From assembly GCA_039816955.1 (NCBI GenBank), contig JBCBWU010000007.1, positions 1 to 64,000 of the forward strand: DNA of 64,000 nt. Reading direction: 5' to 3'. Position 1 is the stretch's first letter, and each line of letters starts with the position of its first letter. A program made the position numbers and the translations under genes. This stretch comes from Lewinella sp039816955 (lineage in GTDB: Bacteria > Bacteroidota > Bacteroidia > Chitinophagales > Saprospiraceae). Under the pieces are notes generated by a model that saw only the letters and a program-made list of their open reading frames with translations, did no database searches and was not told the origin of the DNA. Shown piece after piece: positions 54,093-63,399 of this stretch.

Positions 54093-54383
54093 CTACGATC
54101 CGCCGAAGGGCGTTCCAAATACACCTACCGCAAGTTCGGCCCACAACAACACAAAGAGGACAAATACCACAACAAAAAGTAAAATTCGGTGTCGTCGCTG
54201 GGTCACTACACGAAGTATGGCTTCTATCACTAGCGCAAGGCCCAGCAATAGGCCACCTGCTACAATGAAGTCGCCTAGTGTCCAATTGACCTCGCCGCTG
54301 AAGCGCATAGCTACGAAGGGAATGGCTAATAAGAGTGGTATACCAAGTACCATATTTAAGAATCGTTTGTTCTGAGCTGTCAT
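54093..54383 (-). CDS. Small integral membrane protein
   Basis: From ATG 54383 the gene encodes 96 residues with three membrane helices: MVLGIPLLLAIPFVAMRF, DFIVAGGLLLGLALVIEAIL and ILLFVVVFVLFVLLWAELAV. V-N-W-[ST]-[LF]-x-D-F-[IV]-V-A-G is shared with a group of short Bacteroidota membrane proteins of unknown role. A further in-frame ATG at 54422 is possible but adds 13 residues without membrane character. Confidence 0.65.
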   Translation of the reverse strand: MTAQNKRFLNMVLGIPLLLAIPFVAMRFSGEVNWTLGDFIVAGGLLLGLALVIEAILRVVTQRRHRILLFVVVFVLFVLLWAELAVGVFGTPFGGS

Positions 54384-54563
54384 CGCTAAGTTGTTTATAA
54401 ATAAAAGTACTTTGTTTTTCAAAGTAATGAATATTTATTCAGAAAAACAAATTCCTCATTTGATTAGATGAGGCTTTGAGGGCTTGTGAAACGACTCTTG
54501 AAGTGGTTCTCCCTACCGTGTATCGGCTTCCCCTTCTTTGACCTTTTCCGTAAAAAGTGGTAA

Positions 54564-54741
54564 TGAACTGATTTAAACTTTTGTGGTGTTGATGAGCCTG
54601 AGCCATTGTGGGTTCTGGCGAAGAGGCTTTCCGAGTGCATACCTGGAAGGTATCCCGCAGCAAGTGCGGGAAGGAAAACGCTGAAGTCAGGTTCCATAAG
54701 GGCTTGAGGCGCAATCCATTAGAAAAGTTTAAATCAGTTCA
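54564..54741. mobile_element. 178-bp MITE-like element with 19-bp perfect terminal inverted repeats
   Basis: TGAACTGATTTAAACTTTT (54564-54582) is exactly reverse-complemented at 54723-54741. The 140 bp between contain no supported gene, although both strands show short open frames. A further copy of the end (AAGTTTAAATCAGTTCAAT, identical to 54725-54743) lies at 56199-56217 at the break point of a truncated gene. No clear target-site duplication flanks the element. No transposase is present in the window. Confidence 0.65.
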
Positions 54742-54936
54742 ATATTATATCCGTACCGTTGTTGTAATCTGGTCCAAATATTCCATTGAGAGTGATCCAG
54801 ATCATTATCTATTTCATTTTGGATATATAAGTCTTTCCTTACGTCCACGTAGTACCTAATAAATACCTAATTTTTGCCGCGCTCGTAAAGCTTCGAAGTA
54901 CTACCTTCGCTTCGAATTGAGATCAACTAGCGCAAA

Positions 54937-55341
54937 ATGAAAAAGTTACTCTTGGCTGCTTTCTTGGTTAGCCTGGTGGGTACTGGTTTGGAGCTGCTAT
55001 TGCTGGAGCATTTTGAGGGCTTTTGGCAAATCATTCCTCTGGTACTGATGGGCCTGGGCTTGCTCTGTTTAGCGTGGTTCGCCATCGGGAAATCATCTCC
55101 GAGCCGTCAGGTTTTTCGTGGGTTAATGCTCTTGTTTATGATCAGTGGTGTGCTTGGCTTTGCCCTGCACTACAACGGTAATATGGCCTTTGAATTAGAG
55201 ATGTATCCCTCAATGCAAGGTGCAGAACTGGCATGGGAGACTCTCAAAGGTGCTACGCCTGTACTGGCACCGGGTACGATGATTGCCACTGCTCTGCTGG
55301 GGTGGGCTTTTACCATGACTTGGCCAGTACAAGAACAATGA
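54937..55341 (+). CDS. Membrane protein of unknown function
   Basis: A 134-residue protein with four predicted membrane helices (LLLAAFLVSLVGTGLELLLL, IIPLVLMGLGLLCLAWFA, GLMLLFMISGVLGFALHY, LAPGTMIATALLGWAFTM). It contains no charged catalytic motif. Probably expressed alone or with the HhH lipoprotein gene 82 bases downstream. Confidence 0.65.
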   Translation: MKKLLLAAFLVSLVGTGLELLLLEHFEGFWQIIPLVLMGLGLLCLAWFAIGKSSPSRQVFRGLMLLFMISGVLGFALHYNGNMAFELEMYPSMQGAELAWETLKGATPVLAPGTMIATALLGWAFTMTWPVQEQ

Positions 55342-55422
55342 TCATTACCTTGAAAATATAGCGTGTTTGACTTCATTTGCTTGGCGCAAAAGAGTTCACT
55401 TTAATCATCAAATAAAAAATAA

Positions 55423-56130
55423 ATGCAACGTTTAATTTGGCTCCTGTTTATAGCCGCTTTTGCCGTTAACTGTGGTGGCGATACCGCAACTGAGGCCACC
55501 GAAGAAACGGCGGAAACACCAACTGAAGAAACGGCAGCTGCTACAGAAGAAGCTAGCCCTGAGACCCCGTATGTTTTGAATCCAAATATTGCCTCCGTAA
55601 GAGAACTGACTGGTTTTCTCGGCATCAGCGAGGAATTTGCACAGCAGATTATCGATGGCCGCCCGTACCTCAATATGAACGACTTCAGTGAACAGTTGGG
55701 TACTGTAGGTCTGGAAGAAGCTGCGGTTGCAGCTTTTGTTGGCAATTGTTTCGTACCCCTGAATTTAAATACTGCATCCGAGGAAGAGTTTAAAATGGTA
55801 CCAGGGGTAGGAGACAAGATGGCCCACGAATTTGAGGAGTATCGTCCGTATAAAAAGATAGCTCAGTTCCGTCGAGAAATGGGCAAGTATGTAAATGACG
55901 AGGAAATTGCCCGCTACGAAAAATACGTTTTTGTACCCGTTGCTCTTAACTCCGCTACGGATGAAGAAATTTTGGCTATCCCGGGTGTAGGAAAGAAAAT
56001 GCTACGCGAGTTTAAAGAATACCGTCCTTATGTGAGCATTGAACAGTTTCGCCGCGAAATCGGCAAATACGTAGACGATAATGAACTGGCTCGTTTAGAG
56101 CGCTACGTCTACGTGGATACAGCGGGATAA
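55423..56130 (+). CDS. Lipoprotein with three helix-hairpin-helix repeats
   Basis: A 235-residue lipoprotein (lipobox FAVNC; Cys17) followed by a Glu/Thr/Ala-rich spacer (ATEATEETAETPTEETAAAT). Three ComEA/PsbU-like HhH units follow: LNPNIASVRELTGFLGISEE, LNLNTASEEEFKMVPGVGDK and LNSATDEEILAIPGVGKKML, the latter two with the canonical [IV]-P-G-[IV]-G hairpin and L-N-x-A-[ST]-x-x-E entry. HhH repeats normally bind DNA backbone, or in photosystem proteins act as structural modules. Placing them on a surface lipoprotein suggests binding of extracellular DNA or a structural role (inference). Confidence 0.85.
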   Translation: MQRLIWLLFIAAFAVNCGGDTATEATEETAETPTEETAAATEEASPETPYVLNPNIASVRELTGFLGISEEFAQQIIDGRPYLNMNDFSEQLGTVGLEEAAVAAFVGNCFVPLNLNTASEEEFKMVPGVGDKMAHEFEEYRPYKKIAQFRREMGKYVNDEEIARYEKYVFVPVALNSATDEEILAIPGVGKKMLREFKEYRPYVSIEQFRREIGKYVDDNELARLERYVYVDTAG

Positions 56131-56151
56131 AAAATTCTCTTATCAATACGT

Positions 56152-56187
56152 CATCTCAAATCTTTCAACTTTGGAAGATTTGGGATG
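56152..56187. terminator. Hairpin downstream of the HhH lipoprotein gene
   Basis: CATCTCAAATCTT (56152-56164) pairs with AAGATTTGGGATG (56175-56187) with one mismatch and a ten-base loop. There is no clear T-run after it on the plus strand, so it is a hairpin with possible terminator role only. Confidence 0.4.
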
Positions 56188-56202
56188 ATGCCTTCCTTAA
56201 GT

Positions 56203-56417
56203 TTAAATCAGTTCAATCACTTGTTTGCTACCCAACTGCTTTTTTAGGAATCTTTTTGTAGCCAGAATTGCTAAACAACGCCCAGCATTCTCCATCATCT
56301 GAATCAGCTCAATCTTATATTCCTCCATCATCAAACGATCCACTTCAATCATCTGCTCGGTGCTGATGCGGGGAATCTCTTTCCTGTAGGTTTTGATTTT
56401 TGCTATACGCGAAACTC
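56203..56417 (-). pseudogene. N-terminal stump of NAD(P)H-hydrate epimerase (YjeF_N-like)
   Basis: The minus strand reads KTYRKEIPRISTEQMIEVDR, LMMEEYKIELIQMMENAG and LATKRFLKKQLGSKQVIELI before a TAA at 56203. I-S-T-x-Q-M-x-x-x-D-[RK]-x-x-x-E ... I-x-L-x-Q-x-M-E-N-A-G-R is the start of YjeF_N (NAD(P)HX epimerase) proteins. The remaining catalytic part (G-x-G-N-N-G-G-D) is missing. The frame stops inside a 19-bp sequence identical to the end of the MITE-like element at 54564-54741, so insertion or recombination at that repeat probably truncated the gene. Confidence 0.65.
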
Positions 56418-56426
56418 CTTATTACA

Positions 56427-59072
56427 CTACCCCCATCCCACCTGATCAATCAACTCCGCCACCACACCTGTCCAACCCGTCTGGTGTGATGCCCCTACTC
56501 CACGCCCATTATCGCCGTGGAAGTATTCGTAAAACAGGATCAAGTCTTTGAAGTGGGGATCTTTCTGGTAAATCGTGTCCTCTCCATTTACCGGGCGGCG
56601 CCCATATTCATCCATTTGGAATAATCCAATCAAGCGGGCGGAGAGCTTATCGGCTACCGTGGCCAGGTGGTAACGGCTCGCTTCGTCTCCCGTAGGACAG
56701 GCCAGCTTCAAATCATCACCGTAGTATTTGTGCAGTTCTCTCAGCGATTGAATCAGCAAGAAATTCATCGGCAACCAGACGGGTCCACGCCAATTGGAAT
56801 TACCACCAAACATCCGGTTAGAGGACTCTCCGGGTTCGTACTGCAAGCTGAAGTGTTGGCCCGCAATCCTGGTAGTGAAAGGCTGCTCGTGTATTTTGGA
56901 TAAGGAGCGGATGCCATTCGGCGAAAAGAACTCCTCTTCGTCTAACAAGGCACTGAGCAGTTTTTCCAGCCGCCTCCGCGGAACGAGGGAAAGCAAAATG
57001 TCTTCCCCTTCCTCCAACTCTTCCAGCACGATGTATGATTCATTCTTGATCCGGTAATTCCGGAACCAACGGAGCCGATTGACAAAATCCGGCACTTTCT
57101 CCAGGCGTTGCTTGTCAAGTACTAGTGTGGCAAATAGGGTAGATAAACCTACGAGGGAACGCACTTTGATGGGAATGTACTGTTCGCCCGGTAGCGCTAG
57201 TATGTCGTAGAAAAAACCTTTCTCTTCATTCCAGGCGCTAGTCCAATCCTCATGCATCATATTGAGCGACTCAGCGATATAAATAAAGTGCTCCAGAAAT
57301 TTAGTGGTGACATCTTCAAAGGAAGCATCTTCCTGGCAAATTTCCAGCGCCATATCCAGCATGTTGAGGCAATACATAGCCATCCAACTGGTACCATCGG
57401 CTTGTTCCAGATAGCCACCACCCGGTACCTCGGCGCTGCGGTCAAAGATTCCAATATTATCCAGTCCCAGAAAGCCGCCCTCAAAGATGTTATTCTCGTT
57501 GTGGTCTTTTTGGTTTACCCACCAGGTAAAGTTGATGAGTAGTTTTTGAAAGACCCGCTTTAGGAAGGCAATATCCCCCACTCCGGTTTGCGCTTTCTCA
57601 ATGCGGTACACCCGCATGCAAGCCCAGGCGTGTACGGGTGGGTTCACGTCGCTAAACGACCACTCGTAGGCGGGTAATTGGCCGTTGGGGCGCATGTACC
57701 ACTCGCGCAGGAAGAGAATCAACTGTTCTTTGGCAAATTGAGCGTCCACCATGGCTAGTGGTACACAGTGAAAGGCCGAATCCCAAGCAGCGTACCAGGG
57801 ATACTCCCATTTGTCTGGCATCGAAATGATATCCTCATTGTTGAGGGTCATCCATTCGCTATTGCGTCCTTTTTTGCGGCTTGGGGCTACCGGCGGCATG
57901 CCAGGGTCACCTTTCAGCCAGCGCGGAATGTCGATGTGGTAGTACTGCTTGGTCCATAGCATACCGGAAAAGGCCTGGCGTTGGATGTTTTGCAAGTCTC
58001 CATCTCCCCCACTAGGCACAAAAGACGCATAGAATTCATCCGCTTCTTGGGTGCGTTCGCTGAAAATAGCATCAAATTCTTGCTCTAAAGGATGATTACT
58101 GATAGTGGTCTTTCTTAAGCGCAAACGCACACTAGCCTGCTCGCCTGCGTCTAATTGTAACCGATAAACCGGCGAACACTTAGTACCAGATTCCACGCTC
58201 GCAAAACGGCTGAAATCGCCGCTGATAATAGCATCATTGATGCTGTCTTTTACTAATGCACTTTTGTTGGGGCGCTTGAAAATACGCTGGTTATTGGTCT
58301 CGTTTTCGGTAAACAAGAGCCGTTCTGGTGTCTCGTAGTAGAGGTGATAATCACCAATAGTAGGGTGCTGGGCTTGGATGTGTCCGTAGGTAGCATGAGT
58401 GGCAGCCAGCTGCAAACTAGGTTTCTCTTGTTGTAATCCAAAACTCCATCGGTTGCGAAACCACAGGGTAGGTAAGATCTGCAGTTCGGTAGCTTGATCT
58501 CCACGGTTGTGTATAGTGATTTTGATGAGGATGTCTTCTTCCGAAGCCTTAGCGTATTCTGTAAACACATCAAAGTAGCGCTTGTCATCAAAAATGCCGG
58601 TGTCCAGTATTTCGTATTCCCTTTCTCGCTTCGTACGCCGGGCATTGATGCGCACTATATCACCGTAGGGATAAGCCGCCTGCGGGTACTTGTATAGGTG
58701 CTTCATATAGGAGTGGGTAGGCGTGCTATCCAAGTAATAGTACAGCTCTTTTACATCCTCCCCGTGGTTGCCTTCTGGTCCGGTTAGCCCAAAGAGGCGT
58801 TCCTTGATAATGGCGTCTTTTCCATTCCAAAGCGCTACCGCAAAACAGAGGTTACACATATCATCACTGATGCCAGCTATGCCATCCTCGCCCCAGCGAT
58901 AAGCCCGGCTACGCGCGTGATCGTGTGGAAAGTACTCCCAGGCGTCACCATTAGCGCTATAGTCTTCGCGTACCGTGCCCCATTGGCGTTCACTGAGGTA
59001 GGGCCCCCAACGGAGCCATTTCTGCTGTTGGGCGTAATTGTCTTGTAATCGTTGGTGTTCTCGGGTAGCCAT
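56427..59072 (-). CDS. GH63/MGH1-like glucosidase-type (alpha/alpha)6-barrel glycoside hydrolase
   Basis: The ATG at 59072 gives 881 residues without signal peptide. RWGPYLSERQWGTVREDYS and WEYFPHDHARSRAYRWGEDG mark the N-terminal domain. The toroid carries YAAWDSAFHCVPLAMVD, PAYEWSFSDVNPPVHAWACM, LDNIGIFDRSA, ADGTSWMAMYCLNML and GNSNWRGPVWLPMNFLLIQS, which are segments of the MGH1-like/GH63 family. The family includes mannosylglycerate hydrolases and alpha-glucosidases. Asp in WDSAFH and Glu/Asp in the later loops are the probable catalytic acids. It is likely cytoplasmic and acts on a small glucoside or compatible solute (inference). Confidence 0.85.
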   Translation of the reverse strand: MATREHQRLQDNYAQQQKWLRWGPYLSERQWGTVREDYSANGDAWEYFPHDHARSRAYRWGEDGIAGISDDMCNLCFAVALWNGKDAIIKERLFGLTGPEGNHGEDVKELYYYLDSTPTHSYMKHLYKYPQAAYPYGDIVRINARRTKREREYEILDTGIFDDKRYFDVFTEYAKASEEDILIKITIHNRGDQATELQILPTLWFRNRWSFGLQQEKPSLQLAATHATYGHIQAQHPTIGDYHLYYETPERLLFTENETNNQRIFKRPNKSALVKDSINDAIISGDFSRFASVESGTKCSPVYRLQLDAGEQASVRLRLRKTTISNHPLEQEFDAIFSERTQEADEFYASFVPSGGDGDLQNIQRQAFSGMLWTKQYYHIDIPRWLKGDPGMPPVAPSRKKGRNSEWMTLNNEDIISMPDKWEYPWYAAWDSAFHCVPLAMVDAQFAKEQLILFLREWYMRPNGQLPAYEWSFSDVNPPVHAWACMRVYRIEKAQTGVGDIAFLKRVFQKLLINFTWWVNQKDHNENNIFEGGFLGLDNIGIFDRSAEVPGGGYLEQADGTSWMAMYCLNMLDMALEICQEDASFEDVTTKFLEHFIYIAESLNMMHEDWTSAWNEEKGFFYDILALPGEQYIPIKVRSLVGLSTLFATLVLDKQRLEKVPDFVNRLRWFRNYRIKNESYIVLEELEEGEDILLSLVPRRRLEKLLSALLDEEEFFSPNGIRSLSKIHEQPFTTRIAGQHFSLQYEPGESSNRMFGGNSNWRGPVWLPMNFLLIQSLRELHKYYGDDLKLACPTGDEASRYHLATVADKLSARLIGLFQMDEYGRRPVNGEDTIYQKDPHFKDLILFYEYFHGDNGRGVGASHQTGWTGVVAELIDQVGWG

Positions 59073-59134
59073 AGAGAGTGTTATACTGTGCGCCGCTAAT
59101 TTATAACTTGTAGAACGCATGCCATGGTTCAAAT

Positions 59135-59294
59135 ATAGTCCTCCAAGGCAGGATTTGTGAAAAATTGACAGCGCTATTTTTCGACTCGCAAGGCGACAAA
59201 CGTAGGCATAACCTAAGTCACGGCGAGGCTTTTCAACGAAGCGAGACGGGGAAAGAGCAAGTCAAGATTCACAAATTTCGCCTTGGAGGACTAT
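59135..59294. repeat. 160-bp palindromic intergenic element, 27-bp inverted ends
   Basis: The 27 bases at 59135-59161 (beginning ATAGTCCTCCAAGG) and at 59268-59294 (ending CCTTGGAGGACTAT) are inverted copies with 25 of 27 positions complementary. The middle holds no gene. The element lies between the divergent GH63-like and katG genes. Length is the same as the element at 33737-33896, but the sequences are different. Confidence 0.7.
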
Positions 59295-59450
59295 AGAAAG
59301 CCTTTGTCCAATTTCGGGGGTAAAAAGCCCAGAAGGGCTAAGTTGTGCGAACTGCTTGACCGGTTGGGCTCAATATTAGGCTAAGTGGAGTTAATGGTAG
59401 GTTATAAGTTGTGCTTATACTGTAATGAAAATTATAAATACGGATTATCG

Positions 59451-59458
59451 TAAATTTG
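59451..59458 (+). promoter_or_regulatory. Candidate -7 box (TAAATTTG) for katG
   Basis: TAAATTTG fits the TAnnTTTG consensus and lies 31 bases ahead of the katG ATG at 59490. No convincing TTTG at -33 and no obvious OxyR-type operator was found. Confidence 0.45.
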
Positions 59459-59489
59459 CTCATCATAACCATTGTAAAATCATTCATTT

Positions 59490-61736
59490 ATGGGAGAAAA
59501 TAAGCCTACGAGCCATGGCCCACACGGAAAAGTGTGGAATATGAACGAGTCAAGCGGTTGTCCATTCATGGGCGGTCAGCTGAAGTTTTCAGCGGGTAGC
59601 GGTCAAGTCAACCGCGACTGGTGGCCCAATGCGCTAAAGCTGAATATCCTGCGTCAGCATTCTGAGTTGTCTAATCCGATGGACCCAGATTTTGACTACG
59701 CAGAAGAATTTAAGAGTCTGGATCTGGCTACTGTTAAGCAAGAGCTGCACGATCTGATGACCGACTCACAAGACTGGTGGCCGGCTGACTATGGTCACTA
59801 CGGTCCGTTCTTCATTCGTATGGCTTGGCACAGTGCGGGTACGTACCGTATTGCTGATGGCCGCGGTGGTGCTGGTGCCGGTACGCAGCGTTTTGCTCCC
59901 CTAAACAGCTGGCCAGATAATGCCAACTTAGACAAGGCGCGTCTGCTATTATGGCCCATCAAGAAGAAGTACGGCAAGAAAATCTCTTGGGCCGACTTGA
60001 TGATCCTAGCGGGTAATGTAGCCCTGGAATCTATGGACTTCAAGACCTTCGGTTTTGGCGGTGGCCGTGAGGATGTTTGGGAGCCCGAAGAAGATATCTA
60101 CTGGGGACCAGAAGGTGAATGGTTAGGTGACCAGCGTTACACGGGCGACCGGGAACTGGAAAACCCATTGGGTGCTGTACAGATGGGTTTAATCTACGTA
60201 AACCCAGAAGGCCCTAACGGCAACCCTGATCCTATTGCTTCGGCTCGCGATATCCGTGAGACTTTCGGCCGGATGGCGATGAACGATGAAGAAACAGTTG
60301 CCCTGATTGCCGGTGGTCACACCTTCGGTAAGACGCACGGTGCAGCTGATCCCTCTAAGTACGTAGGTGCAGAACCTGCTGGTGCTAGCATTGAGGAGCA
60401 GAGCATGGGCTGGAAGAATACCTTCGGTACGGGTAACGGTGGTGACACGATTACCAGTGGTTTGGAAGGTGCTTGGACAACTACGCCAACCAAGTGGAGC
60501 AACAACTACTTCGAGAACCTCTTCGGTTTCGAGTGGGAACTGACCAAGAGCCCGGCAGGTGCTTACCAGTGGAAGCCAAAGAATGATGGTGGTGCCGGTA
60601 CTGTACCCGATGCCCATGATCCAGCAAAGCGCCACCAGCCAATGATGCTGACTACGGACCTTGCACTACGCATGGATCCTGCTTACGAGAAAATCTCTCG
60701 TCGTTTCTACGAAAATCCTGATCAGTTTGCCGACGCTTTCGCTCGCGCTTGGTTCAAGCTGACTCACCGTGATATGGGCCCACGTGTTCGCTACTTGGGT
60801 GCAGAGGTGCCTGCGGAAGTACTGATCTGGCAAGATCCTGTACCCGCTGTTGATCACGATTTGGTAAGCGATGCTGATGTTGCTGATTTGAAAGCAAGAG
60901 TTTTGGCTGCTGGTCTGACTGCTTCTCAGTTGGTATCTACAGCTTGGGCTTCTGCTTCTACTTTCCGTGGCAGTGATAAGCGTGGTGGTGCTAATGGCGC
61001 GCGTGTACGCTTGGCTCCACAGAATGGCTGGGCGGTAAATAACCCAGATCAGTTGTCAAGCGTGTTGGATACCCTGACTGCCATCCAGACAGAATTCAAT
61101 GCTAGTGGTAACAAAATCTCTATGGCCGACTTGATCGTGCTGGCAGGTGCTGCTGGTGTGGAGGAAGCTGCGCGTAAAGCAGGCCACGATGTGACGGTAC
61201 CATTCACACCTGGTCGTACCGATGCAACGGAAGAGCACACCGATGTAGATTCATTTGGTGCACTGGAGCCAAACGCTGACGGTTTCCGTAATTACGAGAA
61301 GAAGCAAACCCACATTTCTGCTTCCGCAGAAGAGATGCTGGTTGATAAGGCTCAGTTGTTGACGCTTACTGCTCCTGAAATGACGGCTCTGGTAGGTGGT
61401 ATGCGTGTATTGGGTACCAACTTTGATGGTTCTACCCACGGCGTATTCACGGATCGCCCAGGTGAGTTGACTACCGACTTCTTCGTTAACCTCTTGGACT
61501 TCGGTACAACATGGAAAGCAACAACGGAGAACGATGATCTCTTCGAAGGCACAGATCGCAAGACTGGTCTTGTGAAGTGGACCGGTACTCGCGTAGACCT
61601 GATCTTTGGTTCTAACACTGAGCTACGTGCTATCGCCGAAGTTTACGCTTGCGACGACGCTAAGGAGCGTTTCGTGAACGACTTTGTAGCGGCTTGGAAC
61701 AAGGTGATGAACCTGGACCGTTTTGAATTAAAATAA
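59490..61736 (+). CDS. katG: Catalase-peroxidase KatG
   Basis: A 748-residue haem enzyme of normal length, with N- and C-terminal peroxidase domains. The distal haem site is MAWHSAGTYR (Arg, Trp, His), the proximal His is in ALIAGGHTFGKTHG, and the Met-Tyr-Trp adduct unique to KatG is represented by Trp in MAWHS, Tyr in MGLIYVNPEGPNG and Met in GRMAMNDEE. The first residues (MGENKPTSHGPHGKVWNMNE) are normal for the family. It removes hydrogen peroxide and protects aerobic metabolism. The second domain (from about residue 430) lacks a haem His. The gene stands alone with its own terminator. Codon use is markedly biased toward GGT, GCT and CGT, as in highly expressed genes. Confidence 0.97.
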   Translation: MGENKPTSHGPHGKVWNMNESSGCPFMGGQLKFSAGSGQVNRDWWPNALKLNILRQHSELSNPMDPDFDYAEEFKSLDLATVKQELHDLMTDSQDWWPADYGHYGPFFIRMAWHSAGTYRIADGRGGAGAGTQRFAPLNSWPDNANLDKARLLLWPIKKKYGKKISWADLMILAGNVALESMDFKTFGFGGGREDVWEPEEDIYWGPEGEWLGDQRYTGDRELENPLGAVQMGLIYVNPEGPNGNPDPIASARDIRETFGRMAMNDEETVALIAGGHTFGKTHGAADPSKYVGAEPAGASIEEQSMGWKNTFGTGNGGDTITSGLEGAWTTTPTKWSNNYFENLFGFEWELTKSPAGAYQWKPKNDGGAGTVPDAHDPAKRHQPMMLTTDLALRMDPAYEKISRRFYENPDQFADAFARAWFKLTHRDMGPRVRYLGAEVPAEVLIWQDPVPAVDHDLVSDADVADLKARVLAAGLTASQLVSTAWASASTFRGSDKRGGANGARVRLAPQNGWAVNNPDQLSSVLDTLTAIQTEFNASGNKISMADLIVLAGAAGVEEAARKAGHDVTVPFTPGRTDATEEHTDVDSFGALEPNADGFRNYEKKQTHISASAEEMLVDKAQLLTLTAPEMTALVGGMRVLGTNFDGSTHGVFTDRPGELTTDFFVNLLDFGTTWKATTENDDLFEGTDRKTGLVKWTGTRVDLIFGSNTELRAIAEVYACDDAKERFVNDFVAAWNKVMNLDRFELK

Positions 61737-61780
61737 GCTTCTATTCAGCTTACCCAGCGAATAAAAGCATTACCGATAGA

Positions 61781-61817
61781 AAAGAGGTAGTCTGGTGACG
61801 GGCTGCCTCTTTCTTAT
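61781..61817. terminator. Terminator between katG and the converging gene
   Basis: AAAGAGGTAG (61781-61790) pairs with CTGCCTCTTT (61803-61812) with one G-U pair, followed by CTTATT; on the minus strand the hairpin is followed by TCTATC. It sits between two convergent genes and may serve both. Confidence 0.65.
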
Positions 61818-61827
61818 TATGGTTACG

Positions 61828-63264
61828 CTATTCCTGCAACAACTGAACCTGCTCCAACAGCCATTGCTTGCTGTTGAGTTGCGGATGCTCCTCGATTTTG
61901 CCTTGTAAGCTTCTCGCACTACTAATTGCGTTACGGTCTAGTTGATAGGTCAATTGCTCCTTAATTTTTGCAAGCTTGAGTAGAAAACGAATGAATTGCT
62001 GATTGGTCTTTCGCTGGAGTCCCGTTAAGCCTTTGGTGCGTAGGAGGAATAGCTTGAAGGAGTGTGCCAATGCGTCTAGGAGCTCAAACTCAGTCTCTTC
62101 GTAGTAGATCTTGAGTAGCATGTGGCGAGAGTTAAGTTTGTAAAAGATGCTGGTGTACTCTACCTCTAATAATAGCTGCTGAGCGGCACGGTAATCCTTA
62201 AGGTGGTAGTGATAGTTCGCTCGATTATAGTTATAAGCATTGGTGCGGTCGGTTTCCGGTAAGGCGGTCTGTAGGTGGTCCATGAAATGAGCGGTCCAGC
62301 CGTATTCGCCAAGCCTTAAACCGAGGGAGACAATATTGGTAAAGCTCCATTGACTCATCTCGTCCTTTTTGATCAGGAGTTCGCGTTCCAAAAGGTACTT
62401 GTATAGTTCGAACAGCTGCTGCAAATAGTGAGCGTTTCCACTATTGATTTGGCGGGTGCAAAAATTACGGGCGTAGGTGTAGAGGTCAAATAGGTTGGCC
62501 TTGGGCAGTTCTGCTTCGTGTGTTTGGAGGTAGTTGATCAACTGCTGATATACCGCTTCTTCCGGTTGGTCTTCTAATAGTTGCCATACCATGTTGTAGG
62601 CCATAAACACCGGGTGTTGTTGAATGCCCAATTCCGCGGCCAGTTGGCTAATAGCTGCGTGTTCAGAAAATACGAAACCCGTATCATAGATGGTATTCCG
62701 GTTTTTCATCGCGGTTACCCATTCCATTCGGCTCAGCAGGTAGTAGTGGTCAAGCGCATCTAAGGCGTTGGTCAGGTGCGCTACACTCAGCTTTCCCATG
62801 CGTTGGTCATGATTCACCTGTAGGCGTTCCAATTGATGTGTGATATTATAGCTGGCGACATCATTTCTCGTGTCTAATATCTTGGTCAGTGCCTTGGTTT
62901 TACGCTCAAAGAGTTCGGTCATATTATAGGCCTGGGCGGTTTTCAAGCTCAGTAGGCGTTGGTGTTCGGGATGGTCGCGTAAATACTCCTGCGCCAGAAA
63001 GCTTTGCAATAGTTCCAGTAGATAGCGCATCACATCTTTTAGCGACTGTTCGTGGTAGGGGCGGTCGCCGAAAACCTGTTGAAATAGAATTTTCTTATCA
63101 GGAAAAGTGACCTTTTGAAAGGGGTAATAGTGGGTTAAAACCTCGCAGAGATTACGTGTGTTTTGGTGCTTATTGTAATAAGGAGAAGCGACAAACGCCT
63201 GAAAGCTGAGCCACTTGGCCGGCGGTAGCAATTGCAAGTTTTTTATCAAACTGGAATCAATCAT
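61828..63264 (-). CDS. Predicted all-helical protein of unknown function
   Basis: A 478-residue protein without signal peptide or membrane segment. It starts MIDSSLIKNLQLLPPAKWLS, and the sequence is strongly helical and TPR-like (AQQLLLEVEYTSIFYKLNSR, LLKIYYEETEFELLDALAHS). W, Y and L rich helices occur throughout. Similar long helical proteins are common as single copies in Saprospiria genomes, but I recall no characterised member. It may be a scaffold or binding protein. The gene converges on katG across a terminator. Confidence 0.7.
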   Translation of the reverse strand: MIDSSLIKNLQLLPPAKWLSFQAFVASPYYNKHQNTRNLCEVLTHYYPFQKVTFPDKKILFQQVFGDRPYHEQSLKDVMRYLLELLQSFLAQEYLRDHPEHQRLLSLKTAQAYNMTELFERKTKALTKILDTRNDVASYNITHQLERLQVNHDQRMGKLSVAHLTNALDALDHYYLLSRMEWVTAMKNRNTIYDTGFVFSEHAAISQLAAELGIQQHPVFMAYNMVWQLLEDQPEEAVYQQLINYLQTHEAELPKANLFDLYTYARNFCTRQINSGNAHYLQQLFELYKYLLERELLIKKDEMSQWSFTNIVSLGLRLGEYGWTAHFMDHLQTALPETDRTNAYNYNRANYHYHLKDYRAAQQLLLEVEYTSIFYKLNSRHMLLKIYYEETEFELLDALAHSFKLFLLRTKGLTGLQRKTNQQFIRFLLKLAKIKEQLTYQLDRNAISSARSLQGKIEEHPQLNSKQWLLEQVQLLQE

Positions 63265-63399
63265 TCCACAATTTTATGTGTAAATTGAATTTTATTAACT
63301 GTTTTTCAGTTGGTTATATTTTTGAGATGGAGTAAAATTAACCACAATATCTACGAAATGTAGTTATAGTCCTCTATTTCTAAGACTCATCTTTGCGCT

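Noticed and set aside
59490..61736. katG considered as horizontally acquired because its codon use differs from neighbours
   Set aside because: The bias is toward codons typical of highly expressed genes, which is enough to explain the difference.
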